Below are positions 36,654-45,958 of a DNA stretch of 64,000 nt, one piece after another. Within the stretch, counting starts at the first letter, position 1; each line of letters opens with the position of its first letter. A program made the position numbers and the translations under genes. This stretch comes from Xenophilus arseniciresistens (GTDB lineage: Bacteria > Pseudomonadota > Gammaproteobacteria > Burkholderiales > Burkholderiaceae_C): NCBI RefSeq assembly GCF_028023875.1, contig NZ_JAQIPB010000001.1, positions 1 to 64,000 on the forward strand, written 5' to 3'. Under the pieces are notes generated by a model. That model was not told where the DNA came from. It was given only the letters and a program-made list of their open reading frames with translations, and did no database searches.

Positions 36654-38814
36654 GCCCGGCTGCAGGGGCGCTGCGCGGGCCGGGCCCGTCGTCGACCTGG
36701 ATGACGCGGTCCACCGCCTGCAGGTAGGCCCGCGCCAGCGCGGGGTCGGCCGCGCCCTGGCTCGCGGCGGCCATGGAGCGCGTGCTGCGCCAGGCCTTCT
36801 GCAGCGCCTGCGCCTCCGGGCCCAGGCGCTGCGCCAGCTCCAGCGCTTCCATCAGGTCGAGCATGCCGCCCGTGGCGGGGCGCTGCAGGTCCGGCAGCAG
36901 GCGGGACAGCAGCGTGGGCTCGTGCTCCAGCATCTGTGCGATCTCGAGCCAGCACTCGTCGGCCTGCGCCTCGGGCCGCGCCCGGGCCGTCATCACGCGG
37001 CCCAGCAGCCGCACGCCGAGCTGCGGCATATTGGCGTAGAAGCCCCGCAGCGCCTGCTCGCCCGCATGCAGCTGCGCGTTGATGGCCGCGCGTGCCAGCG
37101 GCAGCAGGACCGGGTCTTCGCCGTCCTCCACATGGAAGCGCCAGACGCTGGCACTGGCCAGGTACAGGTGCGCCAGCGCGTCGCCCAGGCGGGCCGACAG
37201 CAGCTCCATGCGTTTGAGCCGGCCGCCGAGAAGGCCCATCGCCAGATCGGCCGCGAAGGCCAGCCGCGCGCTCAGCCGCTGGATGGCACGCGCCTGCCGC
37301 AGCAGGCCGTCGGGCACCGTGCCCTGCAGGCCGCCGCCCAAGAGGCTGCGGCCGAGGTTGCGCACCACGTGTCGGGCATGGCCCAGAAGCGCCTGGCCCA
37401 GCGCCTCGTCGTCGGCCGCCTGCACGGCGGCCATTTCATCGAGCACGTAGGGGTGGCAGCGCACGGCCCCCTGGCCGAAGACGATGAGTGCGCGCGTCAG
37501 CAGGTTGGCGCCTTCCACCGTGATCGCGATGGGCGCCTGCCTATAGGCGTTGCCCAGCAGGTTCGCGGGGCCCGCGATGATGCCCTTGCCGCCCAGGATG
37601 TCCATGCCGTGGGTCACGGCGCGGCGTCCGGCCTCGGTGAGCTGCACCTTGACCATGGCGCCGGCCACGCTGGGCCGCTCGCCGGCATCCAACACCACGG
37701 CGGTGTAGCGCCGCGCGGCATCGGTGGCATAGAGCTCGGCCGCCATGCGCGCCGTGAGGCTCGCCACGGCATGGAAGCGCCCGATGGGCAGGCCGAACTG
37801 CTCGCGGATGCGGCCGTAGCCTTCGGCCACGAACAAGGCGCTCTGCTGCATGGCCGAGCCCAGCGCGGGCAGCGAAATGGCGCGCCCGGCCGCCAGGCAT
37901 TCCATGAGCATGCGCCAGCCCTGGCCCACCTGGGCCTCGCCGCCGATCACCCACTCCATCGGCACGAAGACCTGGCGCCCTCGCATCGGCCCGTTCATGA
38001 AGGCAGAAGCCATGGGCCGATGGCGCCGCCCGATCTGCAGGCCGGGCTGCGGCACGGGAATGAGCGCACAGGTGATGCCCAGCTCGCGCTCGCCTTCCGG
38101 GCGGCTCGGGTCATGCGCCTGGAAGGCCAGGCCCACCACGGTGGCCACGGGTGCCAGCGTGATGTAGCGCTTGTCGAAATCGACCAGGAAGCCGCGCGTC
38201 ATGCGCCCCTCGAACTCCCGCTCCACCAGCACGCCGACGTCCGGGATGCTCGCGGCGTCCGAACCCGCATAGGGCGACGTCAGGCCGAAGCAGGGCAGCT
38301 CCCGGCCATCGGCCAGGCGCGGCAGCCAGTGGGCCTGCTGCTCGGGTGTGCCGTAGTGCAGCAGCAGCTCAGCCGGGCCGAGGGAATTGGGCACCATCAC
38401 CGTGACGGCCGCGGCCACATTGACGGTGGCGATGCGCGCCACCACCGTGGCATGCGCCTGGTGGCTGAAACCCAGGCCGCCATGGCGTTCCGGAATGATC
38501 ATGCCGAAGAAGCGCTCGTCGCGCAGCCAGCGCCACACCTCCTCGGGCAGATCGCCGGCCTCGTCGATGGCATGGTCGTCCAGCATGCGGCACAGGCGCC
38601 GCACGGGGCCGTCCAGGAAGTTCTGCTCGCGCTCGCTCAGTGCCAGTGCGGGCGTGCGGCACAGCGCGCTGAAATCCGGGCGGCCGGCAAAGAGCTGGCC
38701 TTCGAATCCCACGCTGCCCGCCTCCAGCGCCAGGCGTTCGGTCTGGCTCAGGGGAGGCAGGGCTTGGGCAAGCGCCGGGCGCGCGCGGCGCCCCAACCAG
38801 GCGGCGAATGTCAT
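36559..38814 (-). CDS. fadE: acyl-CoA dehydrogenase (FadE type)
   Basis: FadE performs the FAD-dependent first step of fatty-acid beta-oxidation. The 751-residue product has the large two-domain FadE layout: FFGMIIPERHGGLGFS, GLTSPYAGSDAASIPDVGV, GRQVFVPMEWVIGG, GIIAGPANLLGNAYRQAPIAI followed by VEGANLLTRALI, and a long C-terminal helical region (DUF1974). The catalytic Glu is expected in the VEGAN segment. Length is a little under the E. coli protein (814). AAGGAGA precedes the ATG at 38814. Its last ~30 codons, a Pro/Ala-rich tail, overlap the convergent regulator gene by 95 bp. Confidence 0.9.
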   Translation of the reverse strand: MTFAAWLGRRARPALAQALPPLSQTERLALEAGSVGFEGQLFAGRPDFSALCRTPALALSEREQNFLDGPVRRLCRMLDDHAIDEAGDLPEEVWRWLRDERFFGMIIPERHGGLGFSHQAHATVVARIATVNVAAAVTVMVPNSLGPAELLLHYGTPEQQAHWLPRLADGRELPCFGLTSPYAGSDAASIPDVGVLVEREFEGRMTRGFLVDFDKRYITLAPVATVVGLAFQAHDPSRPEGERELGITCALIPVPQPGLQIGRRHRPMASAFMNGPMRGRQVFVPMEWVIGGEAQVGQGWRMLMECLAAGRAISLPALGSAMQQSALFVAEGYGRIREQFGLPIGRFHAVASLTARMAAELYATDAARRYTAVVLDAGERPSVAGAMVKVQLTEAGRRAVTHGMDILGGKGIIAGPANLLGNAYRQAPIAITVEGANLLTRALIVFGQGAVRCHPYVLDEMAAVQAADDEALGQALLGHARHVVRNLGRSLLGGGLQGTVPDGLLRQARAIQRLSARLAFAADLAMGLLGGRLKRMELLSARLGDALAHLYLASASVWRFHVEDGEDPVLLPLARAAINAQLHAGEQALRGFYANMPQLGVRLLGRVMTARARPEAQADECWLEIAQMLEHEPTLLSRLLPDLQRPATGGMLDLMEALELAQRLGPEAQALQKAWRSTRSMAAASQGAADPALARAYLQAVDRVIQVDDGPGPRSAPAAGLRRPPEAAAPAGPGPSSNPLERRTPQPVPAK

Positions 38815-38961
38815 CGGGTCTCCTTTGGCGGCAAGGCGGGTGCCTGCGCCGGCCTGAGGCGCGCGCACCTGCATACCTTCGACCACAGGATGCGCCCGCC
38901 GGCAACCCGCACCGCGCGGGACAGCCGCGAGCGCGCCTGTCAGACATGCGCGCGGCGCGGC

Positions 38962-39864
38962 TCAGCTTCGTTCGGCCTCGTGCGCGATCAGCAGGTCCCG
39001 GAAGGCCGCCACGGCGGGCGACAGGAGATTGCCCGGCGCGCGCAGCAGGGTCATGGTGCGCGCCACCTGCGGACGGCCCACGCTGCGCACCTCCAGCCCA
39101 TGCCACCGGGCCATGGGCTGCAGCGCCTTGGTGACGATGGCCACGCCCAGGCCTTCGCGCGCCAGCCCCATCATGGTCCAGGGCAAGGCGATCTCGAAGG
39201 CGTATGTCAGGCGGATGCCGCGCTCGGCCAGCTTCTCCTCCAGCAGCCGACGCACGGGGTTGCCGGGCAGATAGCCGATCAGCGGCTCGCGCGCCACCTG
39301 CTGCCACTCCAGCGTGCGGCGCGCGGTCAGCGGCGAACCGGGTGCCATCACGGCAATGAAGCGGTCTGACGACAGCGGCGTGGCCACCAGGTCGCTGCGC
39401 GCATCGGTCTGGGTGGCGATGCCCAGGTCCGCCGTGCCGTGGCGCACCAGCGCATGCACTTCGTGTTCGGGCACGTCGTGCAGCTGCACGCGCACGCCGG
39501 GGTAGCGCTCGCTGAAGGCGCGCACCACCGGCGGCAGCAGCAGCGCGCACTGCGCGTTGGGCGCAGCCACCGAGACGCGGCCGCGTGCATTGCGGCCGAA
39601 GTCCTGCGCGTCGGCCACCAGATGCTCCCAGTCGGCCACCAGGCGCTGCGCCGCGGGCAGCAGTGCGGTGCCCGCGTCGGTCAGGCGGCAGGCCCGCGTA
39701 TGCCGGTCGAACAGGCGCGCACCGAGCAGCCGTTCCAGCTTGCCCAGCGCCGCGCTCAGCGAAGACTGCGACATGCCCAGGCGCTCCGCGGCACGCGTGA
39801 AATGACCGCTTTCGGCCAGGGCCAGGAAAACCCTGAGTTCGGGCAAAGAGGACTTGATGCTCAA
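38962..39864 (-). CDS. LysR-family transcriptional regulator
   Basis: The 300-residue product has the LysR HTH at the N terminus (LPELRVFLALAESGHFTRAA with MSQSSLSAALGKLERLLGARLF, about 8-60) and an ordinary effector-binding domain (RVSVAAPNAQCALLLPPVVR, ADLGIATQTD, REGLGVAIVTKAL). It is divergent from the NCS2 permease gene with a 111-bp gap, so it probably controls that gene, perhaps in response to a purine or its breakdown product. The gap holds a possible TTTATC-N17-TATTCT promoter for the permease gene. Confidence 0.9.
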   Translation of the reverse strand: MSIKSSLPELRVFLALAESGHFTRAAERLGMSQSSLSAALGKLERLLGARLFDRHTRACRLTDAGTALLPAAQRLVADWEHLVADAQDFGRNARGRVSVAAPNAQCALLLPPVVRAFSERYPGVRVQLHDVPEHEVHALVRHGTADLGIATQTDARSDLVATPLSSDRFIAVMAPGSPLTARRTLEWQQVAREPLIGYLPGNPVRRLLEEKLAERGIRLTYAFEIALPWTMMGLAREGLGVAIVTKALQPMARWHGLEVRSVGRPQVARTMTLLRAPGNLLSPAVAAFRDLLIAHEAERS

Positions 39865-39975
39865 GGGAAAGAGCGCCTTTGATCGCGAAAGCCGATTGAT
39901 TTATTGGATTGTGCGCCTTTATCGATTCCGGCCGCACTCCTATTCTTGCCCCGCATCCTGCAAGGAGATGGCCCC

Positions 39976-41472
39976 ATGACAACCCAAAGAACCGCCGCTC
40001 AATCCGACACGCACCCCGTCGACCAGCACCTTCCCCTGGGCAAGCTCAGCGCCCTGGGCCTGCAGCACGTGCTGGTGATGTATGCGGGCGCCGTCGCCGT
40101 GCCGCTGATCGTGGGCCGTGCGCTCAAGCTCAGCCCCGACGAGGTGGCCCTGCTCATCAGCGCCGACCTGTTCTGCTGCGGCATCGTGACGCTGATCCAG
40201 GCGCTGGGCGCCACGCAATGGTTCGGCATCCGGCTGCCCGTGATGATGGGCGTGACCTTCGCCTCCGTGGCACCGATGGTGGCCATCGCCAATGCCAACC
40301 CCGGCCAGGCCGGGGCCCAGTTGCTGTTCGGCTCCATCATCGGGGCGGGCCTCATCGCGATCCTGATCGCGCCGCTGATCAGCCGAATGCTGCGCTTCTT
40401 CCCGCCGGTGGTCACGGGCACCATCATCGCGGTGATCGGCATCACGCTGATGCGCGTGGGCATCAACTGGATCTTCGGCAACCCGGTCGGGCCCACGGCC
40501 CCCAGCATCGTGGACCCGGCCTACGCCAAGTGGCTGGCCGATGCCAGCGCGCCCGGCTCGGCGCTGCCGCCGGCACCCAAGGGCCTGGCGCTGATGCCCA
40601 CGGTGCCCAACCCCAAGTACGCCGACCTCACGGGCGTGGGCATCTCGGCGCTGGTGCTGGTGTCCATCCTGCTGATCGTCAAGTTCGCCAAGGGCTTCGT
40701 CGCCAACATCTCGGTGCTGCTGGGCATCGTGGTCGGCGGCATCGCGGCCACGGCCATGGGCCTGATGACCTTCGAGAAGGTGGGCAAGGCCGCCTGGGTG
40801 GACGTGGTGCTGCCCTTCCACTTCGGCATGCCGCAGTTCGATCCGCTGCTGATCCTGACCATGGCGCTGGTGATGATCGTGGTGATGATCGAATCGACCG
40901 GCATGTTCCTGGCGCTGGGCGAGATGACCGAGCGGCCCGTGGGCCAGCAGGACCTGGCGCGCGGCCTGCGCACCGACGGCCTGGGCACGCTGATCGGCGG
41001 CATCTTCAACACCTTCCCGTACACCAGCTTCTCGCAGAACGTGGGGCTGGTGGCCGTCACGGGCGTCAAGAGCCGTTTCGTCTGCGTGGCCGGCGGCGTG
41101 ATCCTGATCGTGCTGGGCCTGCTGCCCAAGATGGCGGCGCTGGTGGAATCGCTGCCCACCGTGGTGCTGGGCGGCGCCGGCCTGGTGATGTTCGGCATGG
41201 TGCTGGCCACGGGCATCCGCATCCTGGGCAACGTGGACTTCAAGACCAACCGCTGCAACGCCATGATCGTCGCCGTGTCCATCGGCATCGGCATGATTCC
41301 GCTGCTGGCGCCCAACTTCAAGCAGTGGATGCCGCATGGCCTGCACCCGCTGATCGAGTCCGGCATCCTGCTGACCTCGATTTCCGCCGTGCTGCTGAAC
41401 ATCTTCTTGAACGGCGCGCGCCAGGACGACGCCGCCACGATCGCGGCGGCGCGGCAGGCCGAGGCGCACTGA
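39976..41472 (+). CDS. nucleobase:cation symporter-2 family permease (xanthine/urate type)
   Basis: The 498-residue inner-membrane protein belongs to the NCS2/NAT family: GLQHVLVMYAGAVAVPLIVG, ADLFCCGIVTLIQ, MMGVTFASVAPMVAI, MIESTGMFLALGEMT and the substrate-binding QNVGLVAVTG motif, with about fourteen membrane segments. Sequence style fits xanthine/uric-acid permeases more than the shorter uracil permeases. AAGGAG lies 8 bp before the ATG. The divergent LysR gene and the downstream gcl operon (46-50 kb) would fit purine catabolism to glyoxylate, but urate enzymes are not in the window. Confidence 0.88.
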   Translation: MTTQRTAAQSDTHPVDQHLPLGKLSALGLQHVLVMYAGAVAVPLIVGRALKLSPDEVALLISADLFCCGIVTLIQALGATQWFGIRLPVMMGVTFASVAPMVAIANANPGQAGAQLLFGSIIGAGLIAILIAPLISRMLRFFPPVVTGTIIAVIGITLMRVGINWIFGNPVGPTAPSIVDPAYAKWLADASAPGSALPPAPKGLALMPTVPNPKYADLTGVGISALVLVSILLIVKFAKGFVANISVLLGIVVGGIAATAMGLMTFEKVGKAAWVDVVLPFHFGMPQFDPLLILTMALVMIVVMIESTGMFLALGEMTERPVGQQDLARGLRTDGLGTLIGGIFNTFPYTSFSQNVGLVAVTGVKSRFVCVAGGVILIVLGLLPKMAALVESLPTVVLGGAGLVMFGMVLATGIRILGNVDFKTNRCNAMIVAVSIGIGMIPLLAPNFKQWMPHGLHPLIESGILLTSISAVLLNIFLNGARQDDAATIAAARQAEAH

Positions 41473-41473
41473 A

Positions 41474-41542
41474 GCGGGGCCTTTGCCCCGCCGTGGTGCA
41501 CTGCACCACGTTCACCCAGCCCCGCATCGCGGGGCTTTTTTT
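41474..41542 (+). terminator. Three tandem hairpins ending in a rho-independent terminator
   Basis: Directly after the permease stop are GCGGGGC/GCCCCGC (41474-41491), the perfect palindrome GTGGTGCACTGCACCAC (41493-41509), and AGCCCCGC-ATC-GCGGGGCT (41518-41536) followed by seven T. The last is a strong intrinsic terminator. The first two are stem-loops that may protect the mRNA end. Confidence 0.88.
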
Positions 41543-41606
41543 CATGGCAGCCCGTTGCGGCGCGGGATTACCCGCTGACAAGGGCTCGCAGTCCATGCGT
41601 ACAGTT

Positions 41607-41640
41607 CTTGCATGCAAGTTAAATCCCAACTTGCATGCAG
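41607..41640. promoter_or_regulatory. Paired TTGCATGCAA-type operators before the dicarboxylate/amino-acid carrier
   Basis: CTTGCATGCAAG (41607-41618) is a perfect 12-bp palindrome and CTTGCATGCAG (41630-41640) an almost identical second one, with centres about 23 bp apart. They also lie within one inverted repeat, TGCATGCAAGTT/AACTTGCATGCA, with a 7-bp spacer. The pair ends 15 bp before the carrier gene's start. A GntR/FCD-type gene follows that carrier, and such regulators bind short palindromes of this sort, so it is the most likely ligand-controlled repressor. Confidence 0.68.
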
Positions 41641-41654
41641 CACTGGAGTTCAAC

Positions 41655-42980
41655 ATGCGTTTCCTCCGTTCCCTTTTTGGCCAGGTGGTTCTGGCCCTGA
41701 TCGTGGGCACCGTCGTCGGCTTGCTGGCGCCCGAGTTCGCCTTCAAGCTCAAGCCCCTGGGCGATGCCTTCATCAAGCTGATCAAGATGATCATCCCGGT
41801 GCTGGTGTTCTGCGTCGTGGTGCACGGCATCGCCGGTGCCGGAGACCTGCGCCGCGTGGGCCGGGTGGGCGTGAAGGCGCTGATCTACTTCGAGGTGCTC
41901 ACGACCATCGCGCTGGTGCTGGGCCTGGCGCTGGCCTACATCTTCGAGCCAGGCGTGGGCATGAACGTGGACCCCAAAGCCCTGGACGCTTCGGCCATGA
42001 GCGCCTATGCCTCCAATGCCGAGAAGCTCACCAGCGGCGGTACGGTGGAGTTCCTGCTCAAGCTCATTCCCACCACCGTGGTGAACGCCTTCGCGACCGG
42101 CGACGTGCTGCAGGTGCTGTTGTTCGCGGTGCTCTTCGGCTGCGCCCTGGCCCTGCTGGGCGAGCGCGGCGCGCCGGTGGCCGGCCTAATCGAAACGCTC
42201 TCGCTGGTGCTGTTCAAGATCATGGGCATCATCATCAAGTTCGCGCCGCTGGGCGTGCTCGGTGCGATCGCCTTCACCGTCGGCAAGTACGGCATCGGCT
42301 CGCTCAAGCAGCTGGGGCTGCTGGTGGTGCTGTTCTATGTCTCGGTGATCTTCTTCGTGTTCGTGGTGCTGGGCCTGGTGATGCGCATCTCGGGCTTCAG
42401 CCTGATCAAGCTGCTGCGATACCTGCGCGAGGAACTGGCGATCGTCTTCGCCACCACCTCCTCCGACAGCGTGCTGCCGCAGATCATGGGCAAGCTGCGC
42501 CGCATGGGCATCCGCGACTCCACGGTGGGCCTGGTGATTCCGACCGGCTACTCCTTCAACCTCGACGCCTTTTCCATCTACATCACGCTGGCGGCGGTGT
42601 TCATCGCCCAGGCCACCAACACGCCGGTGTCGATGACGGACCTGCTGACCATCCTGGCGATCGCGCTGGTCACGTCCAAGGGCGCGCACGGCGTGCCGGG
42701 TTCGGCCATCGTCGTGCTGGCCGCCACGCTGCAAGCCATTCCGGCCATCCCCGCCATCGGCCTGGTGCTGGTGCTGTCGGTGGACTGGTTCATGGGCATT
42801 GCGCGCGCGCTGGGCAACCTGATCGGCAACTGCGTGGCGACGGTGGCCGTGGCCGCCTGGGAAGGCGACATCGACCGCGAGCGTGCCCACGCGGTACTCG
42901 ATGGCAAGGAGCTTCCCGCCGACGAGGTGTCCTCGCCCACGGTGGCGTCGGCCGTGGGCCGCGCGACTGGGGCACACTGA
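41655..42980 (+). CDS. dicarboxylate/amino acid:cation symporter (DAACS family)
   Basis: The 441-residue inner-membrane protein is of the DctA/GltP type: FIKLIKMIIPVLVFCVVVHG, VFATTSSDSVLPQIMGKLRR (serine-rich re-entrant loop), GLVIPTGYSFNLDAFSIYIT, GAHGVPGSAIVVLAATLQAI, about eight membrane segments plus two hairpins. Members take up C4-dicarboxylates or glutamate/aspartate with Na+ or H+; sequence does not decide which. CTGGAG precedes the ATG. The operator pair at 41607-41640 lies just upstream, and the GntR-type gene follows after 32 bp. Confidence 0.9.
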   Translation: MRFLRSLFGQVVLALIVGTVVGLLAPEFAFKLKPLGDAFIKLIKMIIPVLVFCVVVHGIAGAGDLRRVGRVGVKALIYFEVLTTIALVLGLALAYIFEPGVGMNVDPKALDASAMSAYASNAEKLTSGGTVEFLLKLIPTTVVNAFATGDVLQVLLFAVLFGCALALLGERGAPVAGLIETLSLVLFKIMGIIIKFAPLGVLGAIAFTVGKYGIGSLKQLGLLVVLFYVSVIFFVFVVLGLVMRISGFSLIKLLRYLREELAIVFATTSSDSVLPQIMGKLRRMGIRDSTVGLVIPTGYSFNLDAFSIYITLAAVFIAQATNTPVSMTDLLTILAIALVTSKGAHGVPGSAIVVLAATLQAIPAIPAIGLVLVLSVDWFMGIARALGNLIGNCVATVAVAAWEGDIDRERAHAVLDGKELPADEVSSPTVASAVGRATGAH

Positions 42981-43012
42981 CGAACCGCCCGCCCACGAAG
43001 AACCGCGCCACG

Positions 43013-43777
43013 ATGCCCGAGCCCGCCGTCCGTCCGCCTTCCGTGCCTGACCCGTCCGCGCCGTCCGCGCGGGCGGACGCCGCATCGGACATCAGCCCGA
43101 CCACCATCGCCGAGCGCGTGGTGGAGGCCATCCTGGCGCAGAAGCTGGCACCCGGCGAGCGGCTGGGCGAGCAGGCGCTGGCGGACCTGTTCGGTGTCAG
43201 CCGCACCATGGTGCGCGAGGCCCTGATGAAACTTCAGGCGCGCGGCTTCGTCGAGGTGCAGTCCAAACGCGGCTGGTATGTGGTGCAGCCCAGCCTGGAC
43301 GAGGCGCAGGATGCCTTCGCCGCACGCCGCGTGGTCGAGGCCGGCATCATTGCCGCGCAGGGTCGGCCCCTGGCCTCGGCGATCCGGCAACTGCGCTCGC
43401 ACATCCAGGAAGAGCAGCGCGCCATCGAGGGTGCCGATGCGGCCACCCGCGCCTTCCTGCTCGCGGACTTCCATGTCTGCCTGGCCCAGCAGCTGGGCCA
43501 CCGGCTGCTGAGCGACGTGCTGCGCGACCTGACGGCACGCACCACGCTCGCGGCCACGCTCTACCAGTCACGGCACGACGCGCGCCAGTCCTGCGAGGAG
43601 CACGAAGCCATCGTGGCCGCCATGGAGGCCGGAGACACCGAACGCGCGCGCCTGCTGATGGTGGAGCACATCGGCCATGTGCAGCAGGCGCTGCAGACCG
43701 ACATGCCGGCCGCCCCCGCCGCCGACCGGCTGCGCACCACGCTGGCGCCCCTGGCGCTGCCTGCCACCGGCGCCTGA
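43013..43777 (+). CDS. GntR-family regulator, FCD type
   Basis: The 254-residue product has a winged-helix GntR HTH (IAERVVEAILAQKLAPGERL to VSRTMVREALMKLQARGFVE, about 32-80) and an all-helical FCD effector domain (RRVVEAGIIAAQGRP, LADFHVCLAQQLGHR, EEHEAIVAAMEAGD, MVEHIGHVQQAL), with His/Asp residues that usually bind a metal and a carboxylate ligand. The first ~25 residues are a Pro/Ser-rich extension. It lies 32 bp after the carrier gene and probably regulates it through the operators upstream. Confidence 0.9.
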   Translation: MPEPAVRPPSVPDPSAPSARADAASDISPTTIAERVVEAILAQKLAPGERLGEQALADLFGVSRTMVREALMKLQARGFVEVQSKRGWYVVQPSLDEAQDAFAARRVVEAGIIAAQGRPLASAIRQLRSHIQEEQRAIEGADAATRAFLLADFHVCLAQQLGHRLLSDVLRDLTARTTLAATLYQSRHDARQSCEEHEAIVAAMEAGDTERARLLMVEHIGHVQQALQTDMPAAPAADRLRTTLAPLALPATGA

Positions 43778-43875
43778 ACGGCGGCCGTCCGGCGTCGGGC
43801 GCCGATCCGCACCTACGTCCGGCGCGCCGCGGCATGCGGCGCAAGCCCCGGGCGTCGGCTACAGTGCCGAGCATC

Positions 43876-44970
43876 ATGAATACACCCCAAGTCCAGCGCG
43901 GTTTCTTCCTGCTGCTGCTCGTGGCCGTGACGGCGGCCTTCTTCTGGATCCTGCAGCCCTTCTTTGGCGCCGTGCTGTGGGGACTGGCGCTGGCGATCCT
44001 GTTCACGCCGCTGTACAAGCGGCTGCTGCAGGCCTGGGGCAAGCAGCGCCTGACCCTGGCGGCGCTGGGCACGCTGGGCATCGTGCTGGTGATCGTGATC
44101 CTGCCGCTGGCCATGATCGTCTCCACCCTGATCAGCGACGTGGCCTCGCTCACGCAGCGCATGCGCTCGGGCGAACTCAACTACTACGGCTATTTCCAGC
44201 AGATCGTGGGCGCCCTGCCCGACTGGCTGATGCGCATCCTCGACCGCTTCGGCCTGGGCAATTTCGAGGCGCTGATGGCCAAGCTGGCCGAGGGCGCCTC
44301 GCAGGCCAGCCAGGTCATCGCGCAGCAGGCGCTGAACATCGGGCAGAACACCTTCGACTTCATCATCAGCTTCTTCGTGATGCTGTACCTGCTGTTCTTC
44401 CTGCTGCGCGACGGGGCCTCGCTGTCGCGCAAGGTGCGCCAGTCGGTGCCGCTGGCGCCGCCGCACACCCACTACCTGCTCAACAAGTTCACCACCGTGA
44501 TCCGCGCCACCGTCAAGGGCAACGTGGTGGTGGCCGCGGTGCAGGGCACGCTGGGCGGCGTGGCCTTCGCGCTGCTGGGGGTGCAGGGCGCCTTGCTGTG
44601 GGGCGTGGTGATGGCCTTCCTTTCGCTGCTGCCGGCCGTGGGCGCGGCGCTGATCTGGGGCCCGGTGGCCGCCTACTTCCTGGCCACGGGCGCCATCACC
44701 AAGGGCGTGGTGCTGATCTTCGTGGGCGTCTTCGTCATCGGCCTGGTCGACAACATCCTGCGCCCGCTGCTGGTGGGCAAGGACACGCAGATGCCCGACT
44801 ACGTGGTGCTGATCTCCACCATCGGCGGCATGGCGCTGTTCGGCATCAACGGCTTCGTCATCGGCCCCGTGATCGCGGCCCTGTTCATGGCCGTGTGGTC
44901 GCTGTTCACCCAATCGACGCCGGCCGATGAGGACGCGCGGGACGAACGGACGACGCCGCCGCCGCACTGA
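43876..44970 (+). CDS. AI-2E family transporter
   Basis: The 364-residue product is a second AI-2E/PerM-family membrane protein: MNTPQVQRGFFLLLLVAVTA, FGAVLWGLALAILFTPLYKR, a central hydrophilic region (about 90-155), ISFFVMLYLLFFLLRDG, and FLSLLPAVGAALIWGPVAAY with VDNILRPLLVGKDTQMPDYV, which is a strong family motif. Substrate is unknown. It has little similarity outside family motifs to the protein at 4430-5560. It is convergent with the LysR gene downstream (22 bp) and 98 bp after the GntR gene. Confidence 0.86.
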   Translation: MNTPQVQRGFFLLLLVAVTAAFFWILQPFFGAVLWGLALAILFTPLYKRLLQAWGKQRLTLAALGTLGIVLVIVILPLAMIVSTLISDVASLTQRMRSGELNYYGYFQQIVGALPDWLMRILDRFGLGNFEALMAKLAEGASQASQVIAQQALNIGQNTFDFIISFFVMLYLLFFLLRDGASLSRKVRQSVPLAPPHTHYLLNKFTTVIRATVKGNVVVAAVQGTLGGVAFALLGVQGALLWGVVMAFLSLLPAVGAALIWGPVAAYFLATGAITKGVVLIFVGVFVIGLVDNILRPLLVGKDTQMPDYVVLISTIGGMALFGINGFVIGPVIAALFMAVWSLFTQSTPADEDARDERTTPPPH

Positions 44971-44992
44971 TCGGGAGCAAGGAAGGCGCGCT

Positions 44993-45895
44993 TCAAGCCT
45001 CCCACCACTCGCCCGCAAAGTGCTCCTGCAGGAAGGCGATGAAGGCCGTGACCTTGGCCGGCACGAGCTGCGGCGAGGGGAACACGGCGTGGATCTCCTG
45101 CTCCACCCGCACCTGCCCGGGCAGCAGTTCCACCAACTGGCCCTTGGCCAGTGATTGCTGCGCCACGTAGCGCGGCATGAGCGCCACACCCAGGCCCGCA
45201 CGCGCCGCCGCCAGCAGCGCCGAGAGGTTGTTGGAACGCAGCCGCCCCGAGACCGGCACGCTCACCGGCGCACCGTGGGGCCCGCGCAGGCGCCAGAGGT
45301 CGTCGCCCACCACGCTGCTGTAGATCAGCGCCGCATGGGCCGACAGCTCGGTCGCCTCGCGCGGCGTGCCATGCTTTTTCAGGTAGCCGGGCGAGGCCGC
45401 CAGCACCCACGGGTTCATTCCCAGAAAGCGCGCGCCCAGCGACGAATCGGCCAGCTGGCCCATGCGGATGGCCACGTCGATGCCCTGCGCCACCAGGTCC
45501 ACATAGCGGTCCTCGAAGCTCAGGTCGATCTGCAGCTGCGGGTGGCGGCGCATGTACTCGAGCATCTGGGGCACGATGACGCGGCGCCCGAAGGCCACCG
45601 AAGTGCCCACGCGCAGCAGCCCATGCAACTGCGTCTGGCGCCCGCGCGCCACGCTGTCGGCCTCGGCCACGTCGCGCAGGATGGCCTTGCACTTGTCGTA
45701 GTACAGCGCGCCGGCCTCGGTCAGGCTCACGCCGCGCGTGTTGCGGTTGAGCAGTCGCACCTGCAGCCGCGCCTCGGTGGCCGCCACCTGCTTGGTCACC
45801 GTGGGCTGGGTGGTGCCCAGGTCGCGCGCGGCGCGCGAGAAGCTGCCGGTTTCCACCACCCGGGCAAAGACCTCCATCGCCTGCAAGCGGTCCAT
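44993..45895 (-). CDS. LysR-family transcriptional regulator
   Basis: The 300-residue product has a LysR HTH (MDRLQAMEVFARVVETGSFS with TTQPTVTKQVAATEARLQVR, residues 1-60) and the effector domain of the large CrgA-like subgroup (LLRVGTSVAFGRRVIVPQML, VDLVAQGIDVAIRMG, NNLSALLAAARAGLGVALMP). It is divergent from gcl; the 159-bp gap has an inverted repeat at 45959-45977. Control of the glyoxylate operon is inferred from this position. Confidence 0.9.
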   Translation of the reverse strand: MDRLQAMEVFARVVETGSFSRAARDLGTTQPTVTKQVAATEARLQVRLLNRNTRGVSLTEAGALYYDKCKAILRDVAEADSVARGRQTQLHGLLRVGTSVAFGRRVIVPQMLEYMRRHPQLQIDLSFEDRYVDLVAQGIDVAIRMGQLADSSLGARFLGMNPWVLAASPGYLKKHGTPREATELSAHAALIYSSVVGDDLWRLRGPHGAPVSVPVSGRLRSNNLSALLAAARAGLGVALMPRYVAQQSLAKGQLVELLPGQVRVEQEIHAVFPSPQLVPAKVTAFIAFLQEHFAGEWWEA

Positions 45896-45958
45896 CCTGT
45901 CTCCTGATCGTTCGTGCTTCGTGCCCGGGGCGGCGCGCGCCCATCGTAGATGGCGCAG

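Noticed and set aside
39909-42980. A 1,023-codon open frame spanning the permease and the dicarboxylate/amino-acid carrier genes on the + strand
   Set aside because: Only its last part, from 41655, is a real protein; the first part is an out-of-frame, Arg/Gly-rich shadow of the permease gene caused by high GC.
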